Assembly (NCBI RefSeq): GCF_026339935.1
Contig: NZ_JAPEPX010000001.1
Coordinates: 5,235,501 to 5,299,500, forward strand
Direction: 5' to 3'
Source of the DNA: Streptomyces sp. NBC_01551
Lineage (GTDB): Bacteria > Actinomycetota > Actinomycetes > Streptomycetales > Streptomycetaceae
Length of the DNA: 64,000 bases
Shown here piece after piece: positions 19,139 through 27,911 of this stretch (the stretch's first letter is position 1; the number at the start of each line of letters is the position of its first letter). Both the position numbers and the translations under genes were made by a program. The notes under the pieces were generated by a model, which had not been told where the DNA came from, ran no database searches, and saw nothing but the letters and a program-made list of their open reading frames with translations.

Positions 19139-21055
19139 GTGCTGCTGACCCGCATCAAGGGACCGCGCGATCTGGACCGGCTCAGCCAGGAGGAGCTCAC
19201 TCAGCTCGCCGCCGAGATCAGGTCCTTCCTCGTCGACGCCGTCTCCAAGACCGGCGGGCACCTCGGCCCCAACCTCGGTGTGGTCGAGCTGACGATCGCC
19301 CTGCACCGGGTCTTCGACTCGCCGAAGGACAAGGTCCTCTTCGACACCGGCCACCAGGCCTACGTCCACAAGCTCCTCACGGGCCGCCAGGACTTCGGCA
19401 ACCTGCGCTCCAAGGGCGGCCTGTCGGGCTACCCCTCGCGCGCCGAGTCCGAGCACGACGTGATCGAGAACTCCCACGCCTCCACCGTGCTGGGCTGGGC
19501 CGACGGCCTCGCCAAGGCCAACGAGGTGCTGGGCCGCGAGGACCACCACGTCGCCGCCGTCATCGGCGACGGCGCGCTCACCGGCGGCATGGCCTGGGAG
19601 GCGCTGAACAACATCGCCGCCGCCAAGGACCGCCCGCTGGTGATCGTCGTCAACGACAACGAGCGCTCGTACGGCCCCACCATCGGCGGCCTCGCGAACC
19701 ACCTGGCGACCCTGCGCACCACCGACGGCTACGAGCGATTCCTCGCCCGTGGCAAGGAGATCCTGGAGCGCACCCCGGTCGTCGGGAAGCCGCTCTTCGA
19801 GACCCTGCACGGCGCCAAGAAGGGCCTCAAGGACTTCATCGCCCCGCAGGGCATGTTCGAGGACCTCGGCCTGAAGTACATCGGCCCCATCGACGGCCAC
19901 GACATGGAGGCCCTGGAGTCCGCGCTGCAGCGCGCCAAGCGCTTCAGCGGCCCGGTCATCGTGCACTGCCTCACCCAGAAGGGCCGCGGCTACACCCCGG
20001 CCCTGGAGCACGAGGCGGACCGCTTCCACGCGGTCGGCGTGATCCACCCGGACACCGGCCTGCCGGTGAAGACCGCCGCCGCCAGCTGGACCTCCGTCTT
20101 CGCCGACGAGATGGTCAAGATCGGCCACGACCGGCCGGACGTCGTCGGCATCACGGCCGCGATGCTCCACCCGGTCGGCCTCAACAAGTTCGCCGAGGCC
20201 TTCCCGGACCGGATCTACGACGTCGGCATCGCCGAGCAGCACGGAGCCACCTCGGCCGCCGGCCTCGCCACGGGCGGCGTCCACCCGGTCTTCGCGGTCT
20301 ACGCGACCTTCCTCAACCGTGCCTTCGACCAGGTTCTGATGGACGTCGCCCTGCACAAGTGCGGGGTCACCTTCGTCCTGGACCGGGCCGGTGTCACCGG
20401 TGACGACGGCGCCTCGCACAACGGCATGTGGGACATGTCGATCATGCAGGTCGTCCCCGGCCTGCGGCTCGCCGCCCCGCGCGACGCCGAGCAGCTGCGC
20501 GCGCAGCTGCGCGAGGCCGTCGAGGTCAAGGACGCGCCGACCGTCGTGCGCTACTCCAAGGGCGTCGTCGGCCCGGCCGTCCCGGCCGTCGGCCGGATCG
20601 GCGGCATGGACGTCCTGCGCACCCCGGCCCCCGAGGTCACCCGTCCGGACGTACTGCTCGTCTCGGTCGGCGCGCTCGCCCCGATGTGCCTGGAGGTCGC
20701 CGACCTCCTCGACAAGCAGGGCATCTCCACGACCGTCGTCGACCCCCGCTGGGTCAAGCCCGTGGACGAGGCCCTGGCCCCGCTCGCGGAGCGGCACCGG
20801 GTCGTCGTCACCGTCGAGGACAACGGCCGCACCGGCGGTGTCGGCGCCGCCGTCTCGCAGGCCCTGCGGGACGCGGGTGTCGACGTACCGCTGCGCGACT
20901 TCGGCATCCCGCAGCGCTTCCTCGACCACGCGCTGCGCAAGGAGATCCTGGCCGAGATCGGCCTGACCGCGCCGGACATCGCCCGGCAGGTCACGGGCCT
21001 GGTCGCCAAGCTGGACGGTCGCTACGACAGCGAGCCGGCCGCCACCGTCGACTAG
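19139..21055 (+). CDS. dxs: 1-deoxy-D-xylulose-5-phosphate synthase
   Basis: 638 aa thiamine-diphosphate enzyme joining pyruvate and glyceraldehyde 3-phosphate, the first step of the MEP isoprenoid pathway. The N-terminal [18 protein letters not shown], the TPP motif starting [16 protein letters not shown], and the transketolase pyrimidine domain with [20 protein letters not shown] are present. I chose GTG 19139 with AAGGAGG 5 nt upstream; earlier in-frame starts lack a ribosome site. The N-terminus is slightly short compared with some Dxs. Hairpins lie on both sides, so it is probably monocistronic. Streptomycetes often carry a second dxs copy. Confidence 0.96.
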   Translation: MLLTRIKGPRDLDRLSQEELTQLAAEIRSFLVDAVSKTGGHLGPNLGVVELTIALHRVFDSPKDKVLFDTGHQAYVHKLLTGRQDFGNLRSKGGLSGYPSRAESEHDVIENSHASTVLGWADGLAKANEVLGREDHHVAAVIGDGALTGGMAWEALNNIAAAKDRPLVIVVNDNERSYGPTIGGLANHLATLRTTDGYERFLARGKEILERTPVVGKPLFETLHGAKKGLKDFIAPQGMFEDLGLKYIGPIDGHDMEALESALQRAKRFSGPVIVHCLTQKGRGYTPALEHEADRFHAVGVIHPDTGLPVKTAAASWTSVFADEMVKIGHDRPDVVGITAAMLHPVGLNKFAEAFPDRIYDVGIAEQHGATSAAGLATGGVHPVFAVYATFLNRAFDQVLMDVALHKCGVTFVLDRAGVTGDDGASHNGMWDMSIMQVVPGLRLAAPRDAEQLRAQLREAVEVKDAPTVVRYSKGVVGPAVPAVGRIGGMDVLRTPAPEVTRPDVLLVSVGALAPMCLEVADLLDKQGISTTVVDPRWVKPVDEALAPLAERHRVVVTVEDNGRTGGVGAAVSQALRDAGVDVPLRDFGIPQRFLDHALRKEILAEIGLTAPDIARQVTGLVAKLDGRYDSEPAATVD

Positions 21056-21094
21056 TCGGGGCGCCCGTCGTAGATCACCGCGCGGTTGCACGTC

Positions 21095-21138
21095 ACGGGC
21101 CGGGAGAACACTCTTGAGGAGTGGGCCTCCCGGCCCGT
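21095..21138 (+). terminator. Terminator after dxs
   Basis: ACGGGCCGGGAG (21095-21106) pairs with CTCCCGGCCCGT (21127-21138), and an inner stem CACTC/GAGTG forms in the loop. It lies between dxs and the permease gene. Confidence 0.85.
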
Positions 21139-21171
21139 TCGTGTGCGTCGTCACCTGTCGGAGGTGCGTCG

Positions 21172-22671
21172 GTGAGCAAGGATATGAACAGTCCCTTCCG
21201 CACCAAGACGGTGGAGCAGTCCATCCGCGACACGGAGGAGCCGGAACACGCGCTCCGGAAGTCGCTCTCCGCCTGGGACCTGACGGTCTTCGGTGTCGGC
21301 GTGATCATCGGTACCGGCATCTTCGTCCTCACGGGCATCGCAGCCCGGAACAACGCCGGACCCGCCACCGCCCTCGCCTTCGTGGCGGCGGGCATCGTCT
21401 GCGCCCTCGCGGCGCTCTGCTACGCCGAGTTCGCTTCCACCGTGCCGGTGGCCGGCTCGGCGTACACCTTCTCGTACGCCTCGATCGGTGAGCTGCCCGC
21501 CTGGATCATCGGCTGGGACCTGGTGCTGGAGTTCGCACTCGGCACCGCCGTCGTGGCGGTCGGCTGGTCCGGCTACGTGCGCCACCTCATGGACACCAAC
21601 CTCGGCTGGACCCTGCCGACCTCCCTGTCCGGACCCGACGCAGGCGGTCACTTCGACCTGCTGGCCTTCCTGCTGATCCTGGCGCTGACCGCGATCCTGG
21701 TCGTCGGGACGAAGCTCTCGGCGCGGATCACCGCGATCGTGGTCGCCATCAAGGTCTTCGTGGTCCTGCTGGTCATCGTCGCGGGCCTGTTCTTCATCAA
21801 GGCCGACAACTACTCGCCGTTCATCCCCCCGGCCCAGCCACAGGCCGAGGGCGTCAGCGGCTGGCACGCGCCACTGGTCCAGCTGCTCTTCGGCTACGAG
21901 CCCACCAACTTCGGCGTCATGGGCATCTTCACCGCGGCCTCCCTCATCTTCTTCGCCTTCATCGGCTTCGACGTCGTGGCCACGGCGGCCGAGGAGACCA
22001 AGAACCCCCAGCGGGACATGCCGCGCGGCATCCTCGGCTCGCTGCTGATCTGCACCGTGCTCTACGTCGCCGTGACGCTGGTGGTCACCGGCATGCAGAA
22101 GTACACGGAGATGTCGCCGACCGCGCCACTGGCCGAAGCCTTCAAATCGGTGAACCAGCCCTTCTTCTCCGGCGCCATCAGCCTCGGCGCGGCCGTCGGT
22201 CTGATCACCGTGAGCATGATCCTGCTGCTCGGCCAGACCCGCGTGTTCTTCGCGATGAGCCGTGACGGACTGCTGCCGCGCGTCTTCTCCGTCACCCACC
22301 CCAAGTACCGCACCCCCTACCGGGCGACCATCCTGCTCGGCTGCGTCATCGCCGTCGTGGCGGGCTTCACCAGCCTGGAGAAGCTCGCGGAACTGGTGAA
22401 CATCGGCACCCTGTTCGCCTTCGTGCTCGTCGCCCTCGGCGTGATCATCCTGCGCCGGACCCGTCCCGACCTGCACCGGGCCTTCCGTACCCCGTGGGTG
22501 CCGCTGATCCCGATCCTGTCGATCGCGGCCTCGTTCTGGCTGATGCTCAACCTGCCGGCCGAGACCTGGGTCCGCTTCGGCGTCTGGATGGCGATCGGCA
22601 TCGTCGTCTACTTCGCCTACGGACGCTCGCACAGCCGCCTCGGCCAGGTCGGCGCGGACGCGAAGTTCTAG
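21172..22671 (+). CDS. APC-family amino acid permease (cationic amino acid transporter type)
   Basis: 499 aa integral membrane protein with about twelve segments. The first segment carries the APC motif VIIGTGIFVLTGIAARN, and the region GPATALAFVAAGIVCALAAL and the loop AAEETKNPQRDMPRGI are typical of the CAT/YfnA branch. It should import amino acids by proton symport; the specific substrate cannot be read. I chose GTG 21172, 5 nt after GGAGGTG; the upstream GTG at 21121 falls in the dxs terminator. It is probably transcribed alone. Confidence 0.92.
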   Translation: MSKDMNSPFRTKTVEQSIRDTEEPEHALRKSLSAWDLTVFGVGVIIGTGIFVLTGIAARNNAGPATALAFVAAGIVCALAALCYAEFASTVPVAGSAYTFSYASIGELPAWIIGWDLVLEFALGTAVVAVGWSGYVRHLMDTNLGWTLPTSLSGPDAGGHFDLLAFLLILALTAILVVGTKLSARITAIVVAIKVFVVLLVIVAGLFFIKADNYSPFIPPAQPQAEGVSGWHAPLVQLLFGYEPTNFGVMGIFTAASLIFFAFIGFDVVATAAEETKNPQRDMPRGILGSLLICTVLYVAVTLVVTGMQKYTEMSPTAPLAEAFKSVNQPFFSGAISLGAAVGLITVSMILLLGQTRVFFAMSRDGLLPRVFSVTHPKYRTPYRATILLGCVIAVVAGFTSLEKLAELVNIGTLFAFVLVALGVIILRRTRPDLHRAFRTPWVPLIPILSIAASFWLMLNLPAETWVRFGVWMAIGIVVYFAYGRSHSRLGQVGADAKF

Positions 22672-22689
22672 AGACGGGTCCTGGGACGC

Positions 22690-22722
22690 GGCCTCCTCCG
22701 TCAGCCCTTGGCGGAGGAGGCC
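22690..22722. terminator. Terminator after the permease gene
   Basis: GGCCTCCTCCG (22690-22700) and CGGAGGAGGCC (22712-22722) form an 11-bp stem with an 11-nt loop. The structure covers the 3' end of the minus-strand LCP remnant, so it may serve both directions. Confidence 0.7.
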
Positions 22723-22945
22723 TTCGCGGACGCCGGGATCTTCTGGTCGGTCCGCAGCGCCTCCCACAACCGGCCCGCCTGCGGCTGCGCGACGATCACG
22801 CGGTTCGGGTCCACCTTGTCGTACGCCCCTCGCCGAACGCGAGGAGCAGGACCAGCGAGCCCACCAGGATGCCGCGCAGGACGCGCTGCCCGCGCGTCCG
22901 GCGGCGGGCGGGGGACTGGTCCGGGGCCGTGGCGTCCTGGCTCAT
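22701..22945 (-). pseudogene. Remnant of an LCP (LytR-CpsA-Psr) family gene
   Basis: Two fragments of one protein remain. From ATG 22945 the frame encodes a basic N-terminus and one membrane segment (QRVLRGILVGSLVLLLAFG). Right after this the reading frame no longer fits, and a -1/+1 shifted frame reads YDKVDPNRVIVAQPQAG.. then LWEALRTDQKIP, the usual C-terminal end of streptomycete LCP proteins. The span of 245 nt is not a multiple of three. The central roughly 300-residue catalytic domain is gone, so this looks like an internal deletion that joined the two ends out of frame. LCP proteins attach glycopolymers to peptidoglycan. The family call rests on the tail pattern only. Confidence 0.5.
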
Positions 22946-23106
22946 CCTGCCGTGGGTCCTCGTCTGTGGAGCCGATGCCGAGCGTGCACTGTAGACAGCT
23001 ATTCCTACTGGTGTACGCCTGGAGGTCAACCCCTGTTACCCGAACCTTCGAACTAGAATCCGCATGACGCGGTGGACAGGACCGCGACGAGTGCGGGAGG
23101 ACGAGC

Positions 23107-24234
23107 ATGAGGATCAGGCCGGGGGGTGCGGCGCGGCGCGATGCGGCCCGGGGCACCGGGGACACCGCCGAGGACCAGGCCGGAGCGGCCCCGCGCAGGG
23201 CCGAGTCCGCGGTCGACGGCCGCTGGCTGATGCTCGGGCTGGACGGCCGGCTCACGGCGTACGCGCGGACTACCGGCGGTCTGCTGCGCTGGACCGAGTC
23301 CCACCCCGGCGGACCCGACTGGGAGGGGCCGGTGTTCTTCCCCGCGGCCTCGGTCACGAGCCTGGCCGTCGCCCAAGGGGCCGACGGCTTCGCCCACTTC
23401 GTGGGCCGGCGCACCGTCCGCAAGAACGGCGCCGAGGTCGTCGACGTCGCGCACGCGATCCAGTACCAGAGCGGCCGTCCGCTGAGCGAGTGGCACTCGC
23501 TGGGCAACCCGCGCCGCGACCCGGCCCGGGGCGCGCGGGTCGGCAACCCGGTCGTCGCCGTCGCGCCGAGCGGCTCGACGTACGTGTTCATGGAGAACTC
23601 CTCCGGCTCCCTGGCCGTGCGCCGGGAGTCCGAGGCGGGCAAGTGGCAGCCCTGGCAGGGCATCAAGGGCGAGGGCGTCCGGGACGGCATGGCCCCGGTC
23701 GCGCTGGAGTCCGGCCTGGTGGAGGTCCTGTCGCCGGCGGAGGGCGCCGCGTTCTACTGCCACCAGCCCAAGCGGGACACCGACCTGGTGAGCGGCCAGG
23801 ACGTCCCGATCGCCCCGGCCGGGCACAGCCTGGCCGGCCTGGAGACGGCGCCGGACCGCGTCACGTACTACTGGACCGACGCGGCGACCCACGGGGTGCT
23901 GGCGCACCGCGCGGGCCGGGTGATCCCGCTCGGGGGCAGCGCGGCCGAGGGCCGGATCGCCGTCCTGCGGGCCGTGATCGACGGCCTCGACCACACGGTG
24001 ACGGCCCACCGGAGCACCGACGGCCAAGTCGTCGTCGGCGTGTGCGGCACCGAGAACGAGGACGCCGGCGTGCACTGGATCCCGACCGGCGAGCGCTGCG
24101 CGGAGTCGCCCGCCCTCGCCCTCGACCACCGGGGCCGCGTGGTCGTCGCCTTCCTCGACGCGCAGGGCGGGCTGCGGATCGCCCGCCAGACGGGCCGCGG
24201 CGGCTTCGCCCTGGCCCCGTCCGTCCGGGTCTGA
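23107..24234 (+). CDS. Uncharacterised PLL/tectonin-like propeller protein
   Basis: 375 aa, no signal peptide or membrane segment. After a basic, low-complexity N-terminus (residues 1-35) the sequence is a series of about 45-50-residue units with W/F-rich beta strands (GRWLMLGLDGRLTAYAR, GGPDWEGPVFFP, KWQPWQGIKG, HWIPTGERC). This pattern resembles lectin-like beta-propellers. It probably binds a ligand or partner rather than catalysing a reaction. ATG 23107 has GGGAGG upstream. It is isolated, with a strong convergent terminator after it. I do not recognise a function. Confidence 0.8.
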   Translation: MRIRPGGAARRDAARGTGDTAEDQAGAAPRRAESAVDGRWLMLGLDGRLTAYARTTGGLLRWTESHPGGPDWEGPVFFPAASVTSLAVAQGADGFAHFVGRRTVRKNGAEVVDVAHAIQYQSGRPLSEWHSLGNPRRDPARGARVGNPVVAVAPSGSTYVFMENSSGSLAVRRESEAGKWQPWQGIKGEGVRDGMAPVALESGLVEVLSPAEGAAFYCHQPKRDTDLVSGQDVPIAPAGHSLAGLETAPDRVTYYWTDAATHGVLAHRAGRVIPLGGSAAEGRIAVLRAVIDGLDHTVTAHRSTDGQVVVGVCGTENEDAGVHWIPTGERCAESPALALDHRGRVVVAFLDAQGGLRIARQTGRGGFALAPSVRV

Positions 24235-24252
24235 GCGGGCGGGAGGACAACG

Positions 24253-24287
24253 GGAAGGCCCCGCACACCGGGTGTGCGGGGCCTTCC
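24253..24287. terminator. Bidirectional terminator
   Basis: 17-nt perfect arms (24253-24269 and 24271-24287) around one central G, with AAGG/CCTT at the base. It lies in the convergent gap between the propeller gene and fadB. Confidence 0.9.
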
Positions 24288-24313
24288 GTGTCCCTACGGG
24301 CTGCGCCGGCGGA

Positions 24314-26443
24314 CTAGGCCGGGACGCTCGCCACGCCCGGGGCGAGGAACTTCTTGCCGTTCACGCGCTCCGAGACACCCTCGCGGTCCAGGTACGGCGT
24401 GATGCCGCCCAGGTGGAAGGGCCAGCCGGCGCCCGTGATGAGGCAGAGGTCGATGTCCTGGGCCTCGGCCACGACACCCTCCTCCAGCATCAGGCCGATC
24501 TCCTGCGCCACCGCGTCCAGGACGCGGTCGCGGACCTGCTCCTCCGTCAGGACGGAGTCGCCCTGCACCAGGAGGGCGGCGACCTCGGGGTCCAGCTCCG
24601 GCTTGCCGGAATCGTAGACGTAGAAGCCGCGCTTGCCGGCCTTGACGACCGCAGCCAGGTTCGGGGAGACGGTGAAGCGCTCCGGGAAGGCGCGGTTCAG
24701 GGTCTCGGAGACGTGCAGACCGATCGCGGGTCCCACGAGCTCCAGCAGCACCAGCGGGGACATCGGCAGGCCGAGCGGCTCGATGGCCTTCTCCGCCGTG
24801 ACGACCGGGGTGCCCTCGTCGATGACGTTCTGGATCTCGCCCATGAAGCGGGTCAGGATGCGGTTCACGACGAACGCCGGGGCGTCCTTGGTGAGGACCG
24901 CGGTCTTCTTCAGCTTCCGCGCGACACCGAAGGCCGTGGCCAGCGAGGCGTCGTCGGTCTGCTCCCCGCGGACGATCTCCAGCAGCGGGAGGATCGCGAC
25001 CGGGTTGAAGAAGTGGAAGCCGACCACGCGCCCCGGGTGCTGGAGCTTGGAGGCCATCTCCGACACCGACAGCGAGGAGGTGTTGGTGGCGAGGATCGCG
25101 TGCGCCGGGGCGACCGCCTCGACCTCCGCGAACACCTTCTGCTTGACGGACATCTCCTCGAACACGGCCTCGATGATGAAGTCCGCGTCCGCGAAGCCCT
25201 CGGCCTTGTCGAGCACACCGGTCACCAGGGCGGTCAGGCGGTTGGCCTTGTCCTGGTTGATGCGGCCCTTGCCGAGCAGCTTCTGGATCTCGGCGTGGAC
25301 GTAGCCCACACCCTTGTCCACGCGCTCCTGGTCGATGTCGGTGAGGACCACCGGCACCTCCAGGCGGCGCAGGAACAGCAGCGCCAGCTGCGAGGCCATC
25401 AGGCCCGCGCCGACGACGCCGACCTTGGTGACCGGACGGGCCAGGGACTTGTCCGGGGCGCCGGCCGGGCGCTTGGCGCGCTTCTGGACCAGGTTGAAGG
25501 CGTAGATGCCCGAGCGCAGCTCGCCGCCCATGATGAGGTCCGCCAGCGCGGTGTCCTCGGCGTCGAAGCCGGCCTGGAGGTCGCCGTCCTTGGCCGCGGC
25601 GATGATGTCCAGCGCGCGGTAGGCGGCCGGAGCGGCGCCGTGCACCTTGGAGTCCGCGATGAAGCGGCCCTTGGCGACGGCCGCGTCCCAGGCCTCGCCG
25701 CGGTCGACCTCGGCGCGTACGACCTCGGTCTCGCCCTTGAGGACCTGAGCGGTCCAGATGAGGGACTGCTCCAGGAAGTCGGCGCCCTCGAAGAGCGCGT
25801 CGGCGATGCCGAGCTCGAAGACCTGCTTGCCCTTGAGCTGGCGGTTCTGGTTGAGCGAGTTCTCGATGATCACCGAGACCGCGCGCTCCGCGCCGATCAG
25901 GTTCGGCAGGAGGGCGCAGCCGCCCCAGCCCGGAACCAGGCCGAGGAAGACCTCGGGCAGGGAGAAGGCCGGGATGGCCTTCGAGACGGTGCGGTAGGTG
26001 CAGTGCAGACCGACCTCGACACCGCCGCCCATCGCCGCGCCGTTGTAGTACGCGAAGGTGGGGACGGCCAGCGAGGCCAGGCGCTTGAAGACGTCGTGGC
26101 CGCCCTTGCCGATGGCGAGCGCCTCGTCGTGCTTCTTCAGCAGCTCGACGCCCTTGAGGTCGGCGCCGACCGCGAAGATGAACGGCTTGCCGGTGATGCC
26201 CGCGCCGACGATGGAGCCCGCGAGGGCCTCCTGCTCGACCTGGTCGATCGCCGCGTTCAGGTTGGCGAGGGACTGCGGGCCGAAGGTGGTCGGCTTGGTG
26301 TGGTCGAAGCCGTTGTCCAGCGTGACGAGCGCGAAGCGCCCGGCGCCGAACGGCAGGTCCAGGTGGCGGACGTGCGCGGACGTGACGACCTCGTCCGGGA
26401 ACAGCTCGGCCGCGCCCTTCAGGAGCTCAGCGGTGGTGCTCAC
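24314..26443 (-). CDS. fadB: FadB-like fatty acid oxidation enzyme (enoyl-CoA hydratase / 3-hydroxyacyl-CoA dehydrogenase)
   Basis: 709 aa bifunctional enzyme. Residues about 1-250 are a crotonase domain (MGGGVEVGLHCTYR and LPEVFLGLVPGWGG), hydrating enoyl-CoA. From about residue 340 there is a Rossmann domain starting KVGVVGAGLMASQLAL and the catalytic His in GRVVGFHFFNPV, oxidising 3-hydroxyacyl-CoA with NAD+. A C-terminal helical domain follows. I chose the GTG at 26443, which overlaps the fadA stop (GTGA), so translation is coupled to the thiolase. Together FadA and FadB run the last three steps of each beta-oxidation turn. Confidence 0.95.
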   Translation of the reverse strand: MSTTAELLKGAAELFPDEVVTSAHVRHLDLPFGAGRFALVTLDNGFDHTKPTTFGPQSLANLNAAIDQVEQEALAGSIVGAGITGKPFIFAVGADLKGVELLKKHDEALAIGKGGHDVFKRLASLAVPTFAYYNGAAMGGGVEVGLHCTYRTVSKAIPAFSLPEVFLGLVPGWGGCALLPNLIGAERAVSVIIENSLNQNRQLKGKQVFELGIADALFEGADFLEQSLIWTAQVLKGETEVVRAEVDRGEAWDAAVAKGRFIADSKVHGAAPAAYRALDIIAAAKDGDLQAGFDAEDTALADLIMGGELRSGIYAFNLVQKRAKRPAGAPDKSLARPVTKVGVVGAGLMASQLALLFLRRLEVPVVLTDIDQERVDKGVGYVHAEIQKLLGKGRINQDKANRLTALVTGVLDKAEGFADADFIIEAVFEEMSVKQKVFAEVEAVAPAHAILATNTSSLSVSEMASKLQHPGRVVGFHFFNPVAILPLLEIVRGEQTDDASLATAFGVARKLKKTAVLTKDAPAFVVNRILTRFMGEIQNVIDEGTPVVTAEKAIEPLGLPMSPLVLLELVGPAIGLHVSETLNRAFPERFTVSPNLAAVVKAGKRGFYVYDSGKPELDPEVAALLVQGDSVLTEEQVRDRVLDAVAQEIGLMLEEGVVAEAQDIDLCLITGAGWPFHLGGITPYLDREGVSERVNGKKFLAPGVASVPA

Positions 26444-27666
26444 TTGGAGTCTCCCTCGGCGTTGAAGTTCGGGTTCTCCCAGATGACCGTGGCGCCCATG
26501 CCGAAGCCGACGCACATGGTGGTCAGGCCGTAGCGGACGTGCGGCTGCTCCTCGAACTGGCGGGCCAGCTGCGTCATCAGGCGCACGCCCGAGGAGGCGA
26601 GCGGGTGGCCGAATGCGATGGCGCCGCCGTACTGGTTCACGCGGGCGTCGTCGTCGGCGATGCCGTAGTGCTCCAGGAACGCGAGGACCTGGACCGCGAA
26701 GGCCTCGTTGATCTCGAACAGGCCGATGTCCTCGATGGACAGGCCGGCCTGGGCGAGGGCCTTCTCGGTGGCCGGGATCGGGCCGTAGCCCATGACCTCC
26801 GGCTCGACACCCGCGAAGGAGTACGAGACGAGGCGCATCTTGACCGGGAGGTTGTTCTCGCGGGCGAAGTCCTCGGACGCGATGATCGCGGCGGTGGCAC
26901 CGTCGTTGAGACCGGCGGCGTTGCCCGCGGTGACCCGGCCGTGGGTACGGAACGGGGTCTTCAGGTTCGCCAGGTTCTCCAGCGTGGTGCCCGGGCGCAT
27001 CGGCTCGTCGGTGGTGACCAGGCCCCAGCCCGTCTCACCGACCTCCGCGTTGGTGTTGCGCACCGAGATCGGGACCAGGTCCTGCTGGATCTTGCCGTCG
27101 GCGTACGCCTTGGCGGCCTTCTCCTGCGAGCGCACGGCGTACTCGTCGGCGCGGAGCTTGGTGATCGTCGGGTACCGGTCGTGCAGGTTCTCGGCGGTCA
27201 TGCCCATGAACAGGGCGGACTCGTCGACCAGCTTCTCGGAGACGAAGCGCGGGTTCGGGTCGACGCCCTCGCCCATGGGGTGGCGGCCCATGTGCTCGAC
27301 ACCGCCGGCGAGGGCGACGTCGTACGCACCGAAGGCCACGCCGCCCGCGACGGCGGTCACGGCGGTCAGCGCGCCGGCGCACATGCGGTCGATGGAGTAG
27401 CCCGGGACGGACTGCGGGAGGCCCGCGAGGATGCCGGCCGTGCGGCCCAGCGTGAGGCCCTGGTCGCCGATCTGCGTGGTCGCGGCGATGGCGACCTCGT
27501 CGATCTTCTTGGGGTCCAGGTCCGGGTTGCGGCGCAGCAGCTCCCGGATCGCCTTCACGACGAGGTCGTCGGCGCGGGTCTCGTGGTAGATGCCCTTCGG
27601 GCCCGCCTTGCCGAACGGGGTGCGGACGCCGTCGACGAAGACGACGTCCCTGACGGTACGAGGCAC
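26440..27666 (-). CDS. fadA: Acetyl-CoA acyltransferase (3-ketoacyl-CoA thiolase)
   Basis: 408 aa thiolase that cleaves 3-ketoacyl-CoA to acetyl-CoA and a shortened acyl-CoA. The nucleophilic cysteine is in SIDRMCAGALTAV; GHPLASSG and the second active cysteine in LTTMCVGFGMG near the C-terminus are intact. I chose GTG 27666 with GGAGGAG just upstream over an ATG 30 nt further out. It is the promoter-proximal gene of the fadAB operon. A perfect TGAGCG/CGCTCA inverted repeat 63 nt before the start is a likely TetR-type operator, fitting induction by fatty acyl-CoA. Confidence 0.95.
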   Translation of the reverse strand: MPRTVRDVVFVDGVRTPFGKAGPKGIYHETRADDLVVKAIRELLRRNPDLDPKKIDEVAIAATTQIGDQGLTLGRTAGILAGLPQSVPGYSIDRMCAGALTAVTAVAGGVAFGAYDVALAGGVEHMGRHPMGEGVDPNPRFVSEKLVDESALFMGMTAENLHDRYPTITKLRADEYAVRSQEKAAKAYADGKIQQDLVPISVRNTNAEVGETGWGLVTTDEPMRPGTTLENLANLKTPFRTHGRVTAGNAAGLNDGATAAIIASEDFARENNLPVKMRLVSYSFAGVEPEVMGYGPIPATEKALAQAGLSIEDIGLFEINEAFAVQVLAFLEHYGIADDDARVNQYGGAIAFGHPLASSGVRLMTQLARQFEEQPHVRYGLTTMCVGFGMGATVIWENPNFNAEGDSK

Positions 27667-27728
27667 GTTGGCTCTCCTCCAGGTGCGGGTGTGCACTGCT
27701 GCGCGGGGGCGCGTTCGGCCGGTGTGGC

Positions 27729-27742
27729 TGAGCGCCCGCTCA
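27729..27742 (-). promoter_or_regulatory. Inverted repeat upstream of fadA (TetR-type operator candidate)
   Basis: TGAGCG, 2-nt spacer, CGCTCA, 63 nt before the fadA start. TetR-family regulators of fatty acid degradation commonly bind palindromes of this form. An AT-rich segment further upstream (around 27753-27778) probably holds the promoter. Confidence 0.5.
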
Positions 27743-27862
27743 CCCGGCCCATGCTACTTGCGGGTAACCAATGTGCACACCCCCTCCCGGAGGAGCGGCG
27801 AACGTCACACCGCCGGGGGCGGGGCCGCTCCGGCCGCACTGCCCCGAGAACCGGGACACGGC

Positions 27863-27894
27863 AGAGCCCCCGGCCGGGGTCGGGCGGGGGCTCT
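27863..27894 (-). terminator. Terminator after the RNase D gene
   Basis: AGAGCCCCC (27863-27871) pairs with GGGGGCTCT (27886-27894), loop GC-rich with further pairing. It lies 18 nt beyond the RNase D stop and blocks read-through towards fadA. Confidence 0.75.
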
Positions 27895-27911
27895 TGCTCG
27901 GAAGGCGTGCG

